A stretch of DNA of 64,000 nt from Cycas panzhihuaensis. Its lineage: Eukaryota; Cycadophyta. A program made the position numbers and the translations under genes. The notes under the pieces were generated by a model that made no database searches, was not told where the DNA came from, and saw only the letters and a list, made by a program, of their open reading frames with translations. This document shows positions 54,189 through 64,000 of this stretch, in pieces. Every line of letters starts with the position of its first letter. Positions within the stretch are counted from its first letter, which is position 1. The stretch spans positions 231,763,741 to 231,827,740 of the forward strand of contig CM041465.1 of NCBI GenBank assembly GCA_023213395.1, read 5' to 3'.

Positions 54189-54515
54189 CTAATAAATTTT
54201 ATTGCGTTGAGCCTCTTGATAATGTGGATGTCGATATGGTTCCACTTTAGTTTGTCTTTCAACCATTGGTGATGTCTTTTCTTCCTTGTCCTTGGGTGCA
54301 ACTAGTGGTATGGGGTGGCAAACAATGTCTATTACTTGCTCTTGACATTTCTTTTCTTTCTCATCATTTTTCTTTTGTTTTTGACTTTGTGGAGTGAGGA
54401 GAATTCCTTGTCCCACCTTTTGCTTATACCTCTCAAGAATTTGACGAGCTTCTTGTTTGTCTTGCTCAAGGCTTTGCATCTCTTTCCACCAAGAATCATT
54501 ATATTTTTCATACAT
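54189..54515 (-). pseudogene. Gag-like gene of element F
   Basis: Minus strand, 108 codons: NDSWWKEMQSLEQDKQEARQ, ILERYKQKVGQGILLTPQSQ, KKNDEKEKKCQEQ, VERQTKVEPYRHPHYQEAQR. Matches the second half of the gag-like gene in E. The first half (54520-54760) is degraded. Confidence 0.7.
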
Positions 54516-54796
54516 ATCTAATATTAGCCACGAAAGTAAATTTAATGAACTAGATCTATACCACTCCTTACCAATTGTAAGCCTCTCCTTGTAGATATAA
54601 TGAGGCTACTTTAGTCATCTCTTTGTTGCTCATGTAGTTATCATCAAGTGATTTTAAATATGCACATATCTCAGAGCCTACCATTTACTAAAGGGTCCCA
54701 TCTCCATTAAATATGCGCAATGTGGGCTTTTTGTAGTCATGATAATGTGGATGTAAGAGAGATTAAGGGGTGTCTATAGCTTGTTATCCCCTAATT

Positions 54797-54868
54797 TGAT
54801 ACAATATATACATACATACATACCTACCTACCTACATACATACATACATGTATGTATGTATGTATGTG
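54797..54868. repeat. TACA/CCTA microsatellite forming an inverted repeat
   Basis: (CATA)n, (CCTA)n, (CATA)n then (TGTA)n around ACATGTATGT. The left and right halves are complementary. Absent at the equivalent place in element E, so gained in F. Confidence 0.8.
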
Positions 54869-56133
54869 GCATCAAGAGCAATGGTTTTATGACCAAAGTC
54901 CGAATGGCCACGAAAGATATAGTATGAAATCCTTAAATTTAAAAAATTTATTTTTGAAAAAAAAATAGTTCAAAAATATATAAAATATGGACTAAGATAA
55001 CGGCCTCTGAAATACGATTCTAACGGTTCAGACGAAATTGAATTCTGATATCTAGATCAAACGTTATGCCCCTTTTAAGAATTTCACTGTTAGGGTTTTT
55101 ATAGGTTGCAATAGTAGTTGTTGATAAAATGCTAATAATTTTCTACTCTGAACTCTGATCAGCCTCAAACCACTTTCATTGGAAAGTAAATTAAAAAATG
55201 CACAGAACTAAAAAAAATTTGAGGTCATTTGGATACTTGTAGCCAAAGTTATGACCCTTTGAAGTTGAGGTTGTAGATCTATCCCAAAAATACAGTGACA
55301 GAAAAAAAAAATGTTGAAATTAATTTTGTTGTAATTTTCGCACTCACCCCAAAATCTATAGTGCGACCACTCAAAACTTACAGAACAAGTCATTTCGTCT
55401 CAAATTCGCCATTACTTTTCAAAATTTTCAACATTTATTCTCTCGAATATGCTTTCAAACCCTTGATGACACCTCCCAGATCGCCGCTCTGATACCAATT
55501 GTAATGAACCGATTCCTATAACCATTCAACATAGAGAAATAGAAATAGAAATTGATAGACAAAAGATAAAGAAGGAGATGAAGTTCCAAAGAACATTCAT
55601 TAACATAATATTACAAATACACCATGATGATCCCACTCATACATTACATACATATATATGGGGCTATTAAGGCTACCCACCTCTTAGACTTATGCATGTG
55701 GGATAAATTACAATAAGAGTAATATCATATGGTGGAGGATCATAACAACACTTTATACTTAATGTGTAAATGTGCATTCTTTCTAGTGATGTAACTTTAT
55801 GTTGTAACTTAAGTGGGTTAAAGACCCCCTTCCCCCTCTTTGAATGGTCAATTGTAAGTATGTATTTGTCCATACATGTTCGACACTTGTTGAGCATGCA
55901 AAAACCCTAAGGAGAGTTTTCTCATCTATATAATGAGACCATTCTCTCATTGTCGATATGTAGAGAAGAGTGTATTGTTATGCTGCCAAATTAATTCAAG
56001 AGTTATTAGAGTGTAGAACAATTCTTCCTCCTCCATTTGCTTGTGCTTAATGCGCTTGCAAAGCTTGGTTGAGTGTTGCTCTTCTTATACTTTCCATTTT
56101 TTATCTTCACTAGATCAATTTTTCTATAGATAG

Positions 56134-56260
56134 ATGGTTGCTTCTTTATATGGACATTTGCAAATTTAATAGAACCCAAAGTTTAGAGATGGCTATAAGG
56201 ATAGCTAGAGGTTAAACTAAACGTTGAAGGATCCAAATTGGGAGGGTCAATACTAATTTC
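56134..56260. other. Short unassigned stretch between Copia H and Copia J
   Basis: 127 bp that continue whatever sequence Copia H entered at 22521. No recognisable feature. Confidence 0.4.
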
Positions 56261-56459
56261 TGAAGAAAACATTTACAAAATGGGAATATGCATTGATTAT
56301 GTGAGAGATGATCTCTCTATAAGTACAAGGAAAGTTTAGTAATTGCTTACTACATGTAAGCCACTTGTCAATCTTACAATGAAGGGGGACTACCACATAA
56401 CCCTCATTAATTAATTATACAACACAAGGTACTATCATAGATAAAACATTATTCTAACA
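56261..56459 (-). repeat. 3' LTR of Copia J
   Basis: TGAAGAAAAC to TTCTAACA on the plus strand. Matches 61490-61688. Confidence 0.88.
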
Positions 56460-57990
56460 CCCTCTCTTAATGTTTTATGTATTTTAAACCAAGCTTATCT
56501 CTAAGAAATTGAAATTTGTCTTTGCTGAGAGGTTTAGTCAAGATATCTACAACTTGTTCATTTGTTGTACAATGTATCAACTCTGTTTCTTTGTTCTAAA
56601 CATTTTTTCAGTTGAAATGATGATGCACTTCATTGTGTTTTGTTCTGGTATGAAAGGTCGGATTCTTTGTCAATTTTATTGTGCTTTGATTATTACAATA
56701 AAGAGTTGTTGGGTCATTCTGCTTTTGATTTGGATCTGTCAGCAATTATTTTAGCCATATTGTTGCATAAGATGCATTAACTGCTGATTTGTATTATGTC
56801 TCTGTAGATAATAATGCAACAATCGGTTGCTTTTTACTGTTTCAGGACATTGTTGCTAAGCCAAGAAGAAAATAATATCTAGTAGTTGACTTCCTGTTTT
56901 ATCTATCTCCAACCCAATCAGAATCACTGTATCCAATTAGCTTTCCTACATCATTTTTTGTATATGTAAGTTCCAGATCTGAGGTGCCTTTTAGATACCT
57001 GAGTATCCTTTTTTCTACTCTTCAATGTGACATTTTAGGATCCTGCATGTATCTGGAGATTACACCTATAGAATATGAGATATCAAGTTTGGTGGTAGTA
57101 AGATAAATTAAACTACCAACTAGTTGTCTGTACAAGGTTGCATTGGCTGGAGTTTCTTCTGTGCCTTGAGTTAAATTACAAGCTATTTCCATTGGTGTTG
57201 CATAGTTGTTGCAGTCTTCCATTCTAAATTTCTTTTGCAAATTGCTGGTATACTTGTTTTGCAATATGGTGATTGAGTCCTTCTCCTGTTTTACTTCTAT
57301 ACCAAGGTAATAGCTCAGAAGTCCTAAGTCTATCATTTCAAATTCCTTTTCCAACTGTGTTTTTACGAGTGTAATGGACTTTGTATCACTACCTGTAAGA
57401 ATCATATCATCTGCATACACAACAATTATGGTGATCAATCCCTGGTTGATCTTTACATATAAACTAGAATTTGATTCACATCTTTGAAAATGGTTTTGTA
57501 TGAGATATTTGTCCAATTTAGCATACCAGGCTCTTGGAGCTTTCTTTAGCCCGTATAGGGCCTTTTTTAATCTGCAAACAAAATGTTCTTGGCCATTTTG
57601 AACAAATCCCTCTGGCTACTGCATATATACTTCTTCTTCCAGGCCTCCATTTAGAAAGACACTCTTTACATCAAGTTGGTAGATTTTCTAATTTAGTTAT
57701 GCTGTTAAGGCGATAACCATTCTTAACAGTATTCAACTTTGCCACTAGAGAGAAGTTTTCGTCATAGTCTATTCCTACAATTTGGATGTATTTTTTGGCT
57801 ACTAATCTTGCTTTGTATTTTTCTATTCTCCCGTTAGAATTTTCTTTTACCTTGTACACCCATTTACAATTGACAATCAGCTTGTCAATAGGTGGTTCAA
57901 CTAATTCCCATATTTTGTTTTTGGAAATAGTTTCCATTTCAGTATCCATTGTTGACTTCCATTCATCGTAATGTCTTGCTTCCTCATATG
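56460..57990 (-). pseudogene. Copia RT/RNase H of element J
   Basis: Minus strand. DTEMETISKNKIWELVEPPI, CKWVYKVKENSNGRIEKYKA, RLVAKKYIQIVGIDYDENFS, KSVFLNGGLEEEVYMQ-like sequence, then IIVVYADDMILTGSDTKSIT (YADD) and DLGLLSYYLGIEVKQEKDSI. RNase H (56460-57020) is visible only in pieces with many stops. Confidence 0.85.
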
Positions 57991-59253
57991 ACTAAGGTTC
58001 AGTTGAGTAAAATAGTGCCTGATGTTTCTGGGATTTGGTTCTATGATCAAACACATCACCTTTTGCCTCTTCAATTGTCTTAAGGTACCATTTAGGTATC
58101 TTTTTGGAAGTTGTCCCAATTTTCTCTTCTTTTTCAAGACTCATTTCTCTGATGTGTGAAGGGGCCCTTTCAGGACATTATTCTTCTGGTTTTGTGTTCT
58201 CGGATGTAATTCCTGAAACATCCATAGGTGAAGGAACAACCATGGGGGATTCTTTAGGAGATACTTCAATTTCCTGATGTGTTTCTCGACTTCCAACAAT
58301 ATTTTGTTCATTGAAGAAAACATCTTTGCTTACATAGACTTTATTTGTTTTGGGGTCTATGCACCTATATGCCTTGGAATTCTTACTGTAGCCTATCATT
58401 TTGCATTCTATGCTCTTGCAATCGAGTTTGGACCTTTTTTTATCAAGAATGTGAACAAAGGCTTGACATTGAAAATTTTTTAGTTTACTTACATCAGGCT
58501 TGTATTTTGTCTATGCTTCTTCAAGAGTTACCGTGTTTAAGGCTTGAGTTGGACTTTTGTTTATAAAATAAACTGTAGTATTTATAGCTTTTGCCCAATA
58601 TGCCTTTGGAACCTGTTTGTCCTTAATTAAACTAAAAGCCATTTCCAGAATGGTTCTGTTCATTTGTTCTGCTACACCATTTGATTGAGGTGTGTAGGGA
58701 GTGGTTATCTGTCGACATATTCCATGAGTTCTGCAATAATATTGAAATTCCTTCGACAGGTATTCTTCTCCACCATCGGACCTAATACATTTTAATTTAT
58801 TGCCACTTTCCAACTCCGCTTCAACTTTAAATTCTTTGAATTTTTCAAATGTCTGACTTGCTATAGAGAAAGTATACTCAGACTTTTCTAGAGAAATCAT
58901 TAATAAATGTGAGAAAATATCTTGCTTCATTGAGTGAGCTTGGGGCAATGGGTCCACAAAGATTAGAATGTACTAGTTCTAATTTACTTTGTACGCGCCT
59001 TCTTTGAAACGAAAATCTGTGTTGTTTACCCATCAGACAATTTTTGCAAACAAAGGAATGAAATGACATATCTAGAAGCCCATCGATGATACTAAAATTT
59101 TTCAACAATTCTAATCTATCAAATGAGATATGTCCATCCTTCAAATGCCAAAGCTTGTTAGTATCAATATTTGAAACAATAAAGGATTTTACATCATTTC
59201 TTGAAGTAATGGGATTAGAAAGCAATCTATAAAGATTGTTGCTTTCTATGCCT
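57991..59253 (-). pseudogene. Copia integrase of element J
   Basis: Minus strand. Zinc domain: DTNKLWHLKDGHISFDRLEL and CKNCLMGKQHRFSF. Core: FINDFSRKV (Asp), CIRSDGGEEYLSKEFQYYCR (Asp), PQSNGVAEQMNRTILEMAFS (Glu): all three catalytic residues visible. C-terminal: MIGYSKNSKAYRCIDPKTNK, VYVSKDVFFNEQNI. Frameshifts between blocks. Confidence 0.85.
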
Positions 59254-59474
59254 TTTTTTTTTTTTGATTCGCGTGAGGGGGAATCTAAGTGCACTTACGC
59301 ACGCGCGCATCCACCTATACCCCACTTACGGTACTCAGAGGGACAACTTTTAATGTCTGCGGCCTCCAAGTGAGTACGACTGGAACCCACTACAATGACC
59401 CCCAAGATCGATCCACAGCCAAGCACCCGAGAATGGGGGTAGCCCACCGCTAGACCATCCGTCTGGGCACTGCC
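59254..59474 (-). mobile_element. tRNA-derived SINE
   Basis: 221 bp in pol of Copia J, flanked by the 10-bp duplicate TTCTATGCCT (59244-59253; 59475-59484). On the minus strand it starts CAGTGCCCAGACGG, has an A-box-like TGGTCTAGCGGTGGG and a B-box-like GGTTCCAGTCGTACTC, and ends in an A-run (T-run at 59254-59265). It is GC-richer than its surroundings. These are the hallmarks of a Pol III-transcribed SINE moved by LINE machinery. Confidence 0.85.
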
Positions 59475-59820
59475 TTCTATGCCTCTTAGTACTACAATTC
59501 CTCCCTTTTTCATGTCCAAGACATGGCAAAACCCACTTTTATGAAAGATGGTTCTCAATTTTTTCTTCCCAAGTTGGGAGACTGAGAGCAATTTTGTCTT
59601 TAAACCTAGGACGAAGAGAACATTATCAAGTTTTAGCACTTTTTCTTTGATTTCAACTACTATTACTCCAATGCCTTGAATGTTAAGGGGATATTTATTC
59701 CCTAATTATATTGATTTATTAAGAGAGTATGGCTTTAGAGATTCAAACCATTCTCTTCGTCCTATCATATGGTTGGATGCCCCAGAGTCAATGTACTGGA
59801 CATCTTCATCTTTGGTGCAA
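59475..59820 (-). pseudogene. Copia protease of element J
   Basis: Minus strand. VQYIDSGASNHMIGRREWFE with canonical Asp-Ser-Gly-Ala, then LKLDNVLFVLGLKTKLLSVS, HKSGFCHVLDMKKGGIVVLR. It continues into the pre-integrase domain on the other side of the SINE. Confidence 0.85.
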
Positions 59821-60900
59821 ACGGCAAGTGTAGCTATGAAGGCTATCTCTTCTTCTTCTTCTTCTTCTTCTTCTTCAAGATTGCTTTGCTCTTTGTTGTA
59901 GTTTTTTATAGGTCTTTTCCCTCTCTGGATTTTAGCTCACCTTTGAGAGCACTGGTAGGGATAGTGTCCTCCTTGTCCACAATGGTAGCACACATCAAAA
60001 GCTCAACAATTGTTAGAGAAGTGTCATAGTCTTCCACAATTGAAACAAACTCTGGAGTCTCTTGGTGGAGCTAACCTTCCTCTGCCTCTCCTATCTTGCC
60101 ATCTTCCTTGAGGTTCATCTCTAGTGTCAAGTGCCTAACTACGACCTCTAAAAGAAGGTTGTCCTTGTTCTCTAGTGCCAAAGTTGAGTTTAGATAAAAA
60201 AGCTTCTTCAATTTCCGTGTCTTCCTCATATCTTTTGTTTCTTTGTTCCTATCTGAGCAGAAGACTAGTTAATGTCTCAAGAGTCATGGTTGCAGTCTAA
60301 TTGTTATTAGTTATGGATTTTGCCATATTGTCAAACGACTTTGGAAGCTTGTTTACAATCACTTGTACAAGTTCCAACTCTGGAAGGTTTGCTCCAGCAC
60401 TGACCAAATCATTTCTGATAGATGTGACCTTATGAATGAATTCTAAAACACTCTCTTTCTCTTTCATGTGGAGTTTATATAGCTCTTCTTTTAATGCTAT
60501 AATTCTGGCTTCATTTTTCTAACTGTAAAGGTTAGCATACACCTTCTAGATTTCTTTAGGAATCCATTCCTTCAACACACACTAATAAGGAATCTAAAAT
60601 GGACAATTTCAAAGTTATTACACCTGAATTGTTCCTACCATCCCAACTGGGTTGGTTAGCAGCATTAACATGCCTTTTCTTCTTCCCTCTAGCTATATCC
60701 TAGGCATTTTTTGCTCTCAAAAGATTCTCAATTTTAATCTTCCAGACATGATTATTCATTGCAATAAGTTTATCTTCTTTGCTTAAGGCAAGAACAAAGG
60801 AGGCCATCTCAAAAAAGGAGGAGACGGATATTATTAGAATGTTCTGTAGGTCTTGAGTCAGGTTGGTTGTATAGTTGTATAAAATTTCATACAAAAGTAT
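59821..60900 (-). pseudogene. Copia gag of element J
   Basis: Minus strand. Starts with MASFVLALSKEDKLIAMNN and VWKIKIENLLRAKNA (60700-60810). Zinc knuckles near 59970-60060: CFNCGRL-stop-HFSNNC (CX2CX4HX4C with a stop for Trp) and CYHCGQGGHYPYQC (perfect). A (CTT)n run at 59850-59877 encodes a Glu stretch. Many stops between. Confidence 0.75.
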
Positions 60901-61489
60901 AGTTGTATGAACTGAAGTAAAAATGGGTGCAAATGAAAGATATTGAGACGAGGATTCTAAATATGTAAAATTTTTTAGAAGATCTGCTTAGGCTTGCTCT
61001 AAATTTGGCCCGAAATCAGAGGTGTGCAGTTAGGGTTTTAGGTAGAAAATTACTTAAAACTCCACAAATCCAGTGAAACCCTTCAAAATTGAATGCAAAC
61101 TAATTATCACAAGTAGAGGAAGATTTTTAGATTGATTTTACCTAGATTGAGTGAGTATTCTGAGAGAAATCTTCAAACCCATGGACTGTTGAAAATCGGG
61201 CAAAACACTATCAAAATGATGAAATTTTGAGTCATGTCTTTGGAAGAAGATGGCATACTTCCCAAAACACTCTTGTTGGTCAAATTTCAGCAAAATCTGG
61301 GCATTTCGATTTTTTGAGTCTGTACGGTTCTGTACACAGCCCGTACACAAATCCTACTATTCAGAAAAACACTTTTTCTTCACGTCTTCACTCTTCTTTA
61401 CTGTCTTCTTCGGGACTTGATGAAAAACAAAGCCTCACCAGAGTTTTCTGATCTTAGAAATGCCTAACAGAACTTCTGCTCTGATACTA
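60901..61489 (-). other. Leader of Copia J
   Basis: Short untranslated leader from primer site (61478-61489) to gag. No gene. Confidence 0.55.
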
Positions 61490-61688
61490 TAAAGAAAACA
61501 TTTATAAAATGGGAATATGTATTGATTATGTGAGATATGACCTCTTTGTAAGTACAAGGAAAGTTTAGCAACCACTTCTTACATGTAAGCCACTTGTCAA
61601 TCTTACAATGAAGGGGGATTGCCGCATAACCCTCATTAATTAACTATGCAACATAAGGTACTATCATAGGTAAAACATTATTCCAATA
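61490..61688 (-). repeat. 5' LTR of Copia J
   Basis: 199 bp, matching 56261-56459. Both ends have decayed: TG to TA at the left and CA to TA at the right on the plus strand. Confidence 0.88.
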
Positions 61689-62140
61689 ATTTCATCCAAG
61701 GGATTAAAGAAGAAAAGTAAGAAGCGCAAATGGAATTGCACTTGAAGCAACTAAAATGATATTAAAATATGTTAAGGGAACATTACACTTTTGGGTTGGA
61801 ATGTATATAGATGGCTAGTTTCAAACTGATTGGTTATAGAGATTTAGATTGGTTTGGAAATAAGAATGACAAAAAAATCAATTTTGAGGTATTGTTTTAG
61901 TCTTGTTCCAGGCATCATCTCATGGAGCAACAAGAAACAGGCACAATTGCATTTTCATTCACAAAAGTAGAAAATGAAGTAGTGGCAAAAATTTGAGGGT
62001 TGATATAGCTCAAAAGGATCTAGCAAATTTAAATCTTCAATAGAATTGGTTTGCCTCATTGTTCTACAATAATCAGAGTGTGATAAATTGGCAATGAATA
62101 CAATATTTCATCAGAGGTCAAGTCCAATAGAATGAACATT
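61689..62140 (+). pseudogene. Copia RNase H fragment (element K)
   Basis: LEATKMILKYVKGTLHFWVG, then a damaged FVLFQASSHGATRNR-like block (normally ..AVSWSSKKQ), then YNNQSVINWQ in place of the DNQSAI motif, and FIRGQVQ. Frameshifted throughout. Followed by a polypurine tract and LTR. Confidence 0.65.
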
Positions 62141-62149
62141 ATGGAGGGA

Positions 62150-62461
62150 TGTTAAGGTCTCATTCTATTGTTTATTATTTTAGTGTGTTGTTTGTTAGTT
62201 AAGTTCAATAGAGTTTTTTAAGGGCATGCAATGCATTTAAGTGCTTGCAATAGTAATTAGGAAGTCTTAATTTTGGTAAGAGTTCTATTTATATGAGGCT
62301 CTCTATCAAGTCATAATACATATACTTTTAGTATGGTAGAATTGACGTATTGAAGAACATAATATAACAAAGTGTTTTTCGTGTGCAACATTTTTCGTAT
62401 TCTTGTTAGAGTTTATTGCGTTCAATTCGTGCGTGTGTTCCTTCGTGCAAGATTTCCAACA
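62150..62461 (+). repeat. 3' LTR of Copia K
   Basis: Polypurine ATGGAGGGA, then TGTTAAGGTCTCATTC to GATTTCCAACA. Contains TTCTATTTATATGAGGC, TATA-like, at 62286-62302. No 5' partner in the window. Confidence 0.65.
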
Positions 62462-62699
62462 TGCAGTTCAATCTCTCTTTGATGAGAATGCTCGTCGCCT
62501 ATGGTCTTGAATATGCAGAACACTGTAGTCTAGGCTCTAGATTTCAGATTTTGCAAGGAAGGGAAAATCAGGTTGCAATATTGCCATTTGGTGATGATTG
62601 TTCTCTGAATGGACTCTCGAGTCTTTTGTGGGGTCAATTGCTGATAAGTAACTCTTCAGCAACTGCTTATGTATCTTTCTTCTTATCCAAAGACTTTAA
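62462..62699 (+). other. Possible host-gene exon, unidentified
   Basis: An open stretch after TGCAG (acceptor-like) that reads LEYAEHCSLGSRFQILQGRE, then NQVAILPFGDDCSLNGLSSL, then LWGQLLISNSSATAYVSFFL, then SKDFK before GTAACC (donor-like). Balanced codons and composition differ from the retroelements. I do not recognise the family. It may equally be a pseudogene or chance frame. Confidence 0.3.
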
Positions 62700-62789
62700 A
62701 GTAACCCCTTTTCTCATCTGCATTTTGAATTCTTATTTATACTTTGATATGGATTTACACTATTGTTCTATCCTTTTTGCATATTTATT

Positions 62790-62834
62790 CTCTCACACAC
62801 ACACACACACATACATATGTACATACATATGTAT
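62790..62834. repeat. CA/TACA microsatellite
   Basis: (CA)n at 62793-62811 followed by TACATATG repeats, probably within an intron or intergenic DNA. Confidence 0.85.
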
Positions 62835-62945
62835 TTTTAGATGATGATACTCAGCGTTCTTCCCTTCATCTGTTGTGTGCAGCAATTTCCATGCCAGCAT
62901 TTCCAGCCGCAACATCAGCTTGGAGTGGTATGCTCAGAATATGAT
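62835..62945 (+). other. Possible second host exon
   Basis: After TTTTTAG (acceptor-like) the frame DDDTQRSSLHLLCAAISMPA then FPAATSAWSGMLRI runs to TGA. A possible terminal exon; the phase with the exon before is unproven. Confidence 0.22.
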
Positions 62946-64000
62946 GACAAGTAGTCATCTCTGGTTTTGCTGGTCCTTTGATCTAAAGATCTGGGCTGTG
63001 TTTGAGTGTGTTGGAATTTAAGGGCAAAATTTAAATAAAGTGCAGAAGCTATGCAGTGTGATTGATTTTGGGTTGAAAATTAAGGCCAATTACTTCGGAA
63101 AAACAAAAATTTTCTGAGCTTATATTTGGTAGTCGTTTTTCTCCTCTCCTTTTGGTCTCTGTGTTTTTCTGTTTGTCAGTATGTTAGGGGCAGATATTTT
63201 ACTACAAAGATCCATTGGTAGATATCCTGTTTAGCCTTAATGCATGACATGTTCAACAAGTTTGAATTAATATCTGGGGAGAGGCAAGAGTGTTCCATAT
63301 TATGGCTCTAGTTTCCTAATAGGTGCCTTCTCTGCCCCTAAAAGCAATAATTGATGCATTTTCCATTCTAAAATCATATAGAATTTCATGCACTATGCCT
63401 TTCCCAAGTTATATGATCCCATGTCAAGGTTAGAGTGTGAACATATCCAGAACATCCGAGACATGAGATGTGTCTGGGTAGTCTGACATTGATTGGAATG
63501 CTGTATTAATGGTTCTATTCTTGCTAGAGGTTTAACATGATAGAAATTTTGTGTGTGCCAACCCTTTGAGTGCTGTACTACATGACCTCCCCTAGCACAC
63601 TTGCTTGTTCAAAATCATACCTTTCAAAGTTTTACCATCTAGAAAGTTTTAAGATGTTATGCAAAAAGTACATATCATTTGAACAATTTCCTTGATCAAT
63701 CTTAACTTATACTTCTGTAGCAACCCTGGCTGATTCTTCCTCAATTTTCTCTAAATTTTCTGTATCTTCTATTGTTTGTTACAAATTCCAGTTTACATTG
63801 TCATGACATGTGCAATGGCACTTAGATCAAGGCCTCTGGTTGGGCTTGTAGGCTGTAAGAGCAGGAGCATTAATTTTCCGATTTTATGAGAATTAAACTG
63901 TTGGCTGGCATATGTGTACTGCTGATCATTATGCTTAATGTCTAAAGATAAATAATATGGAAAATTCTGTAACCGCCAATGTTTGTAAAAGGGGATTATT
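62946..64000. other. Non-repetitive tail, no gene called
   Basis: T-rich sequence without long frames, LTR signatures or tandem repeats. It could be a 3' UTR, intron or intergenic DNA beside the possible exons. Confidence 0.4.

Larger units (their letters stand above)
53735..55747 (-). mobile_element. Gag-only LTR element F (TR-GAG-like)
   Basis: Minus strand. Two 248-bp LTRs (53735-53982; 55500-55747), primer site TGGTATCAGAGC at 55486-55497, a long C-run (G-run on the minus strand) as polypurine tract, and target duplicates GCACT/ACACT. Related to element E over LTRs, leader and gag. Inserted in the 3' LTR of Copia H. Confidence 0.85.
22522..56128 (+). mobile_element. Ty1/Copia element H (with three nested insertions)
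   Basis: 5' LTR 22522-22915 and 3' LTR 53680-53734 plus 55748-56128, flanked by a perfect 5-bp duplication GATAG (22517-22521 and 56129-56133). Its own length is about 6.7 kb after removal of Copia G, Gypsy C and element F. Internal order: primer site, long leader, gag, protease, integrase, RT, RNase H. It is the oldest member here of the H/G/D Copia lineage and is heavily mutated. Confidence 0.88.
53680..56128 (+). repeat. 3' LTR of Copia H, split by element F
   Basis: 53680-53734 plus 55748-56128, aligned to the 5' LTR. TATATAA at 55927-55933. The palindrome of the 5' LTR is decayed here (near 55874-55899), so it is not under constraint in this dead copy. Confidence 0.85.
56261..61688 (-). 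mobile_element. Ty1/Copia element J (minus strand, 5.4 kb)
   Basis: LTRs 56261-56459 and 61490-61688 (199 bp each), flanked by ATTTC (56256-56260; 61689-61693). Primer site TAGTATCAGAGC (minus strand, 61478-61489; one change from initiator-Met). Polypurine AAGAGAGGG before the left LTR. gag, protease, integrase, RT in order. A different lineage from H/G/D, with short LTRs and no long leader. A SINE sits inside pol. Confidence 0.9.

Overview
The window looks like heterochromatic, gene-poor DNA from a plant with a large genome. I see no rRNA or tRNA gene, no bacterial operon structure and no phage genes. Nearly all of it is decayed, nested LTR retrotransposon sequence (Ty3/Gypsy and Ty1/Copia), plus a tRNA-derived SINE, a miniature terminal-repeat element and short gag-only elements. 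The age of the elements and the low gene content would suit a gymnosperm, but I cannot prove the taxon from sequence alone.

Layout. (1) 1-15964: tandem array of one Gypsy family (family A, + strand) arranged LTR-internal-LTR-internal-LTR. The first internal region has lost about 3.1 kb of pol; the second keeps gag, protease, RT, RNase H, integrase and an extra ORF after pol. (2) 15965-about 21440: element B, a related Gypsy element with gag, protease, an integrase tail, an extra ORF and a 3' LTR. Its RT-to-integrase core is deleted, and array A sits inside its gag. (3) About 21460-22521: 3' end of Copia I. (4) 22522-56128: Copia H (TSD GATAG), broken up by Copia G (25471-33534, TSD ACAAC), Gypsy C (34194-51015, minus strand, TSD GGGTA) and gag-only element F (53735-55747) in its 3' LTR. 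Gypsy C itself carries a probable solo LTR (39513-40472), a miniature terminal-repeat element plus gag-only element E (42125-44476, joint TSD TTCCT), and a collapsed Copia D (45546-49712, TSD GTTTT). (5) 56261-61688: Copia J (minus strand, TSD ATTTC) carrying a SINE (59254-59474, 10-bp TSD). (6) 61689-62461: 3' end of Copia K. (7) 62462-64000: non-repetitive-looking DNA that may hold one or two exons of an unidentified host gene.

How the parts relate. H, G and D belong to one Copia lineage. They share a long leader, a conserved module just before gag, a near-perfect palindrome upstream of the LTR TATA box, and a protease reading Asp-Ser-Arg-Ala where Copia J has the usual Asp-Ser-Gly-Ala. A, B and C belong to one group of Gypsy elements with an extra ORF between integrase and the 3' LTR; A and C also show the same type of primer-binding site (tRNA-Asp-like). 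Most stop codons are explained by C-to-T changes (CAG to TAG, CGA to TGA, TGG to TAG), as expected of long-methylated plant repeats. No element looks autonomous today; Copia G is the least damaged.
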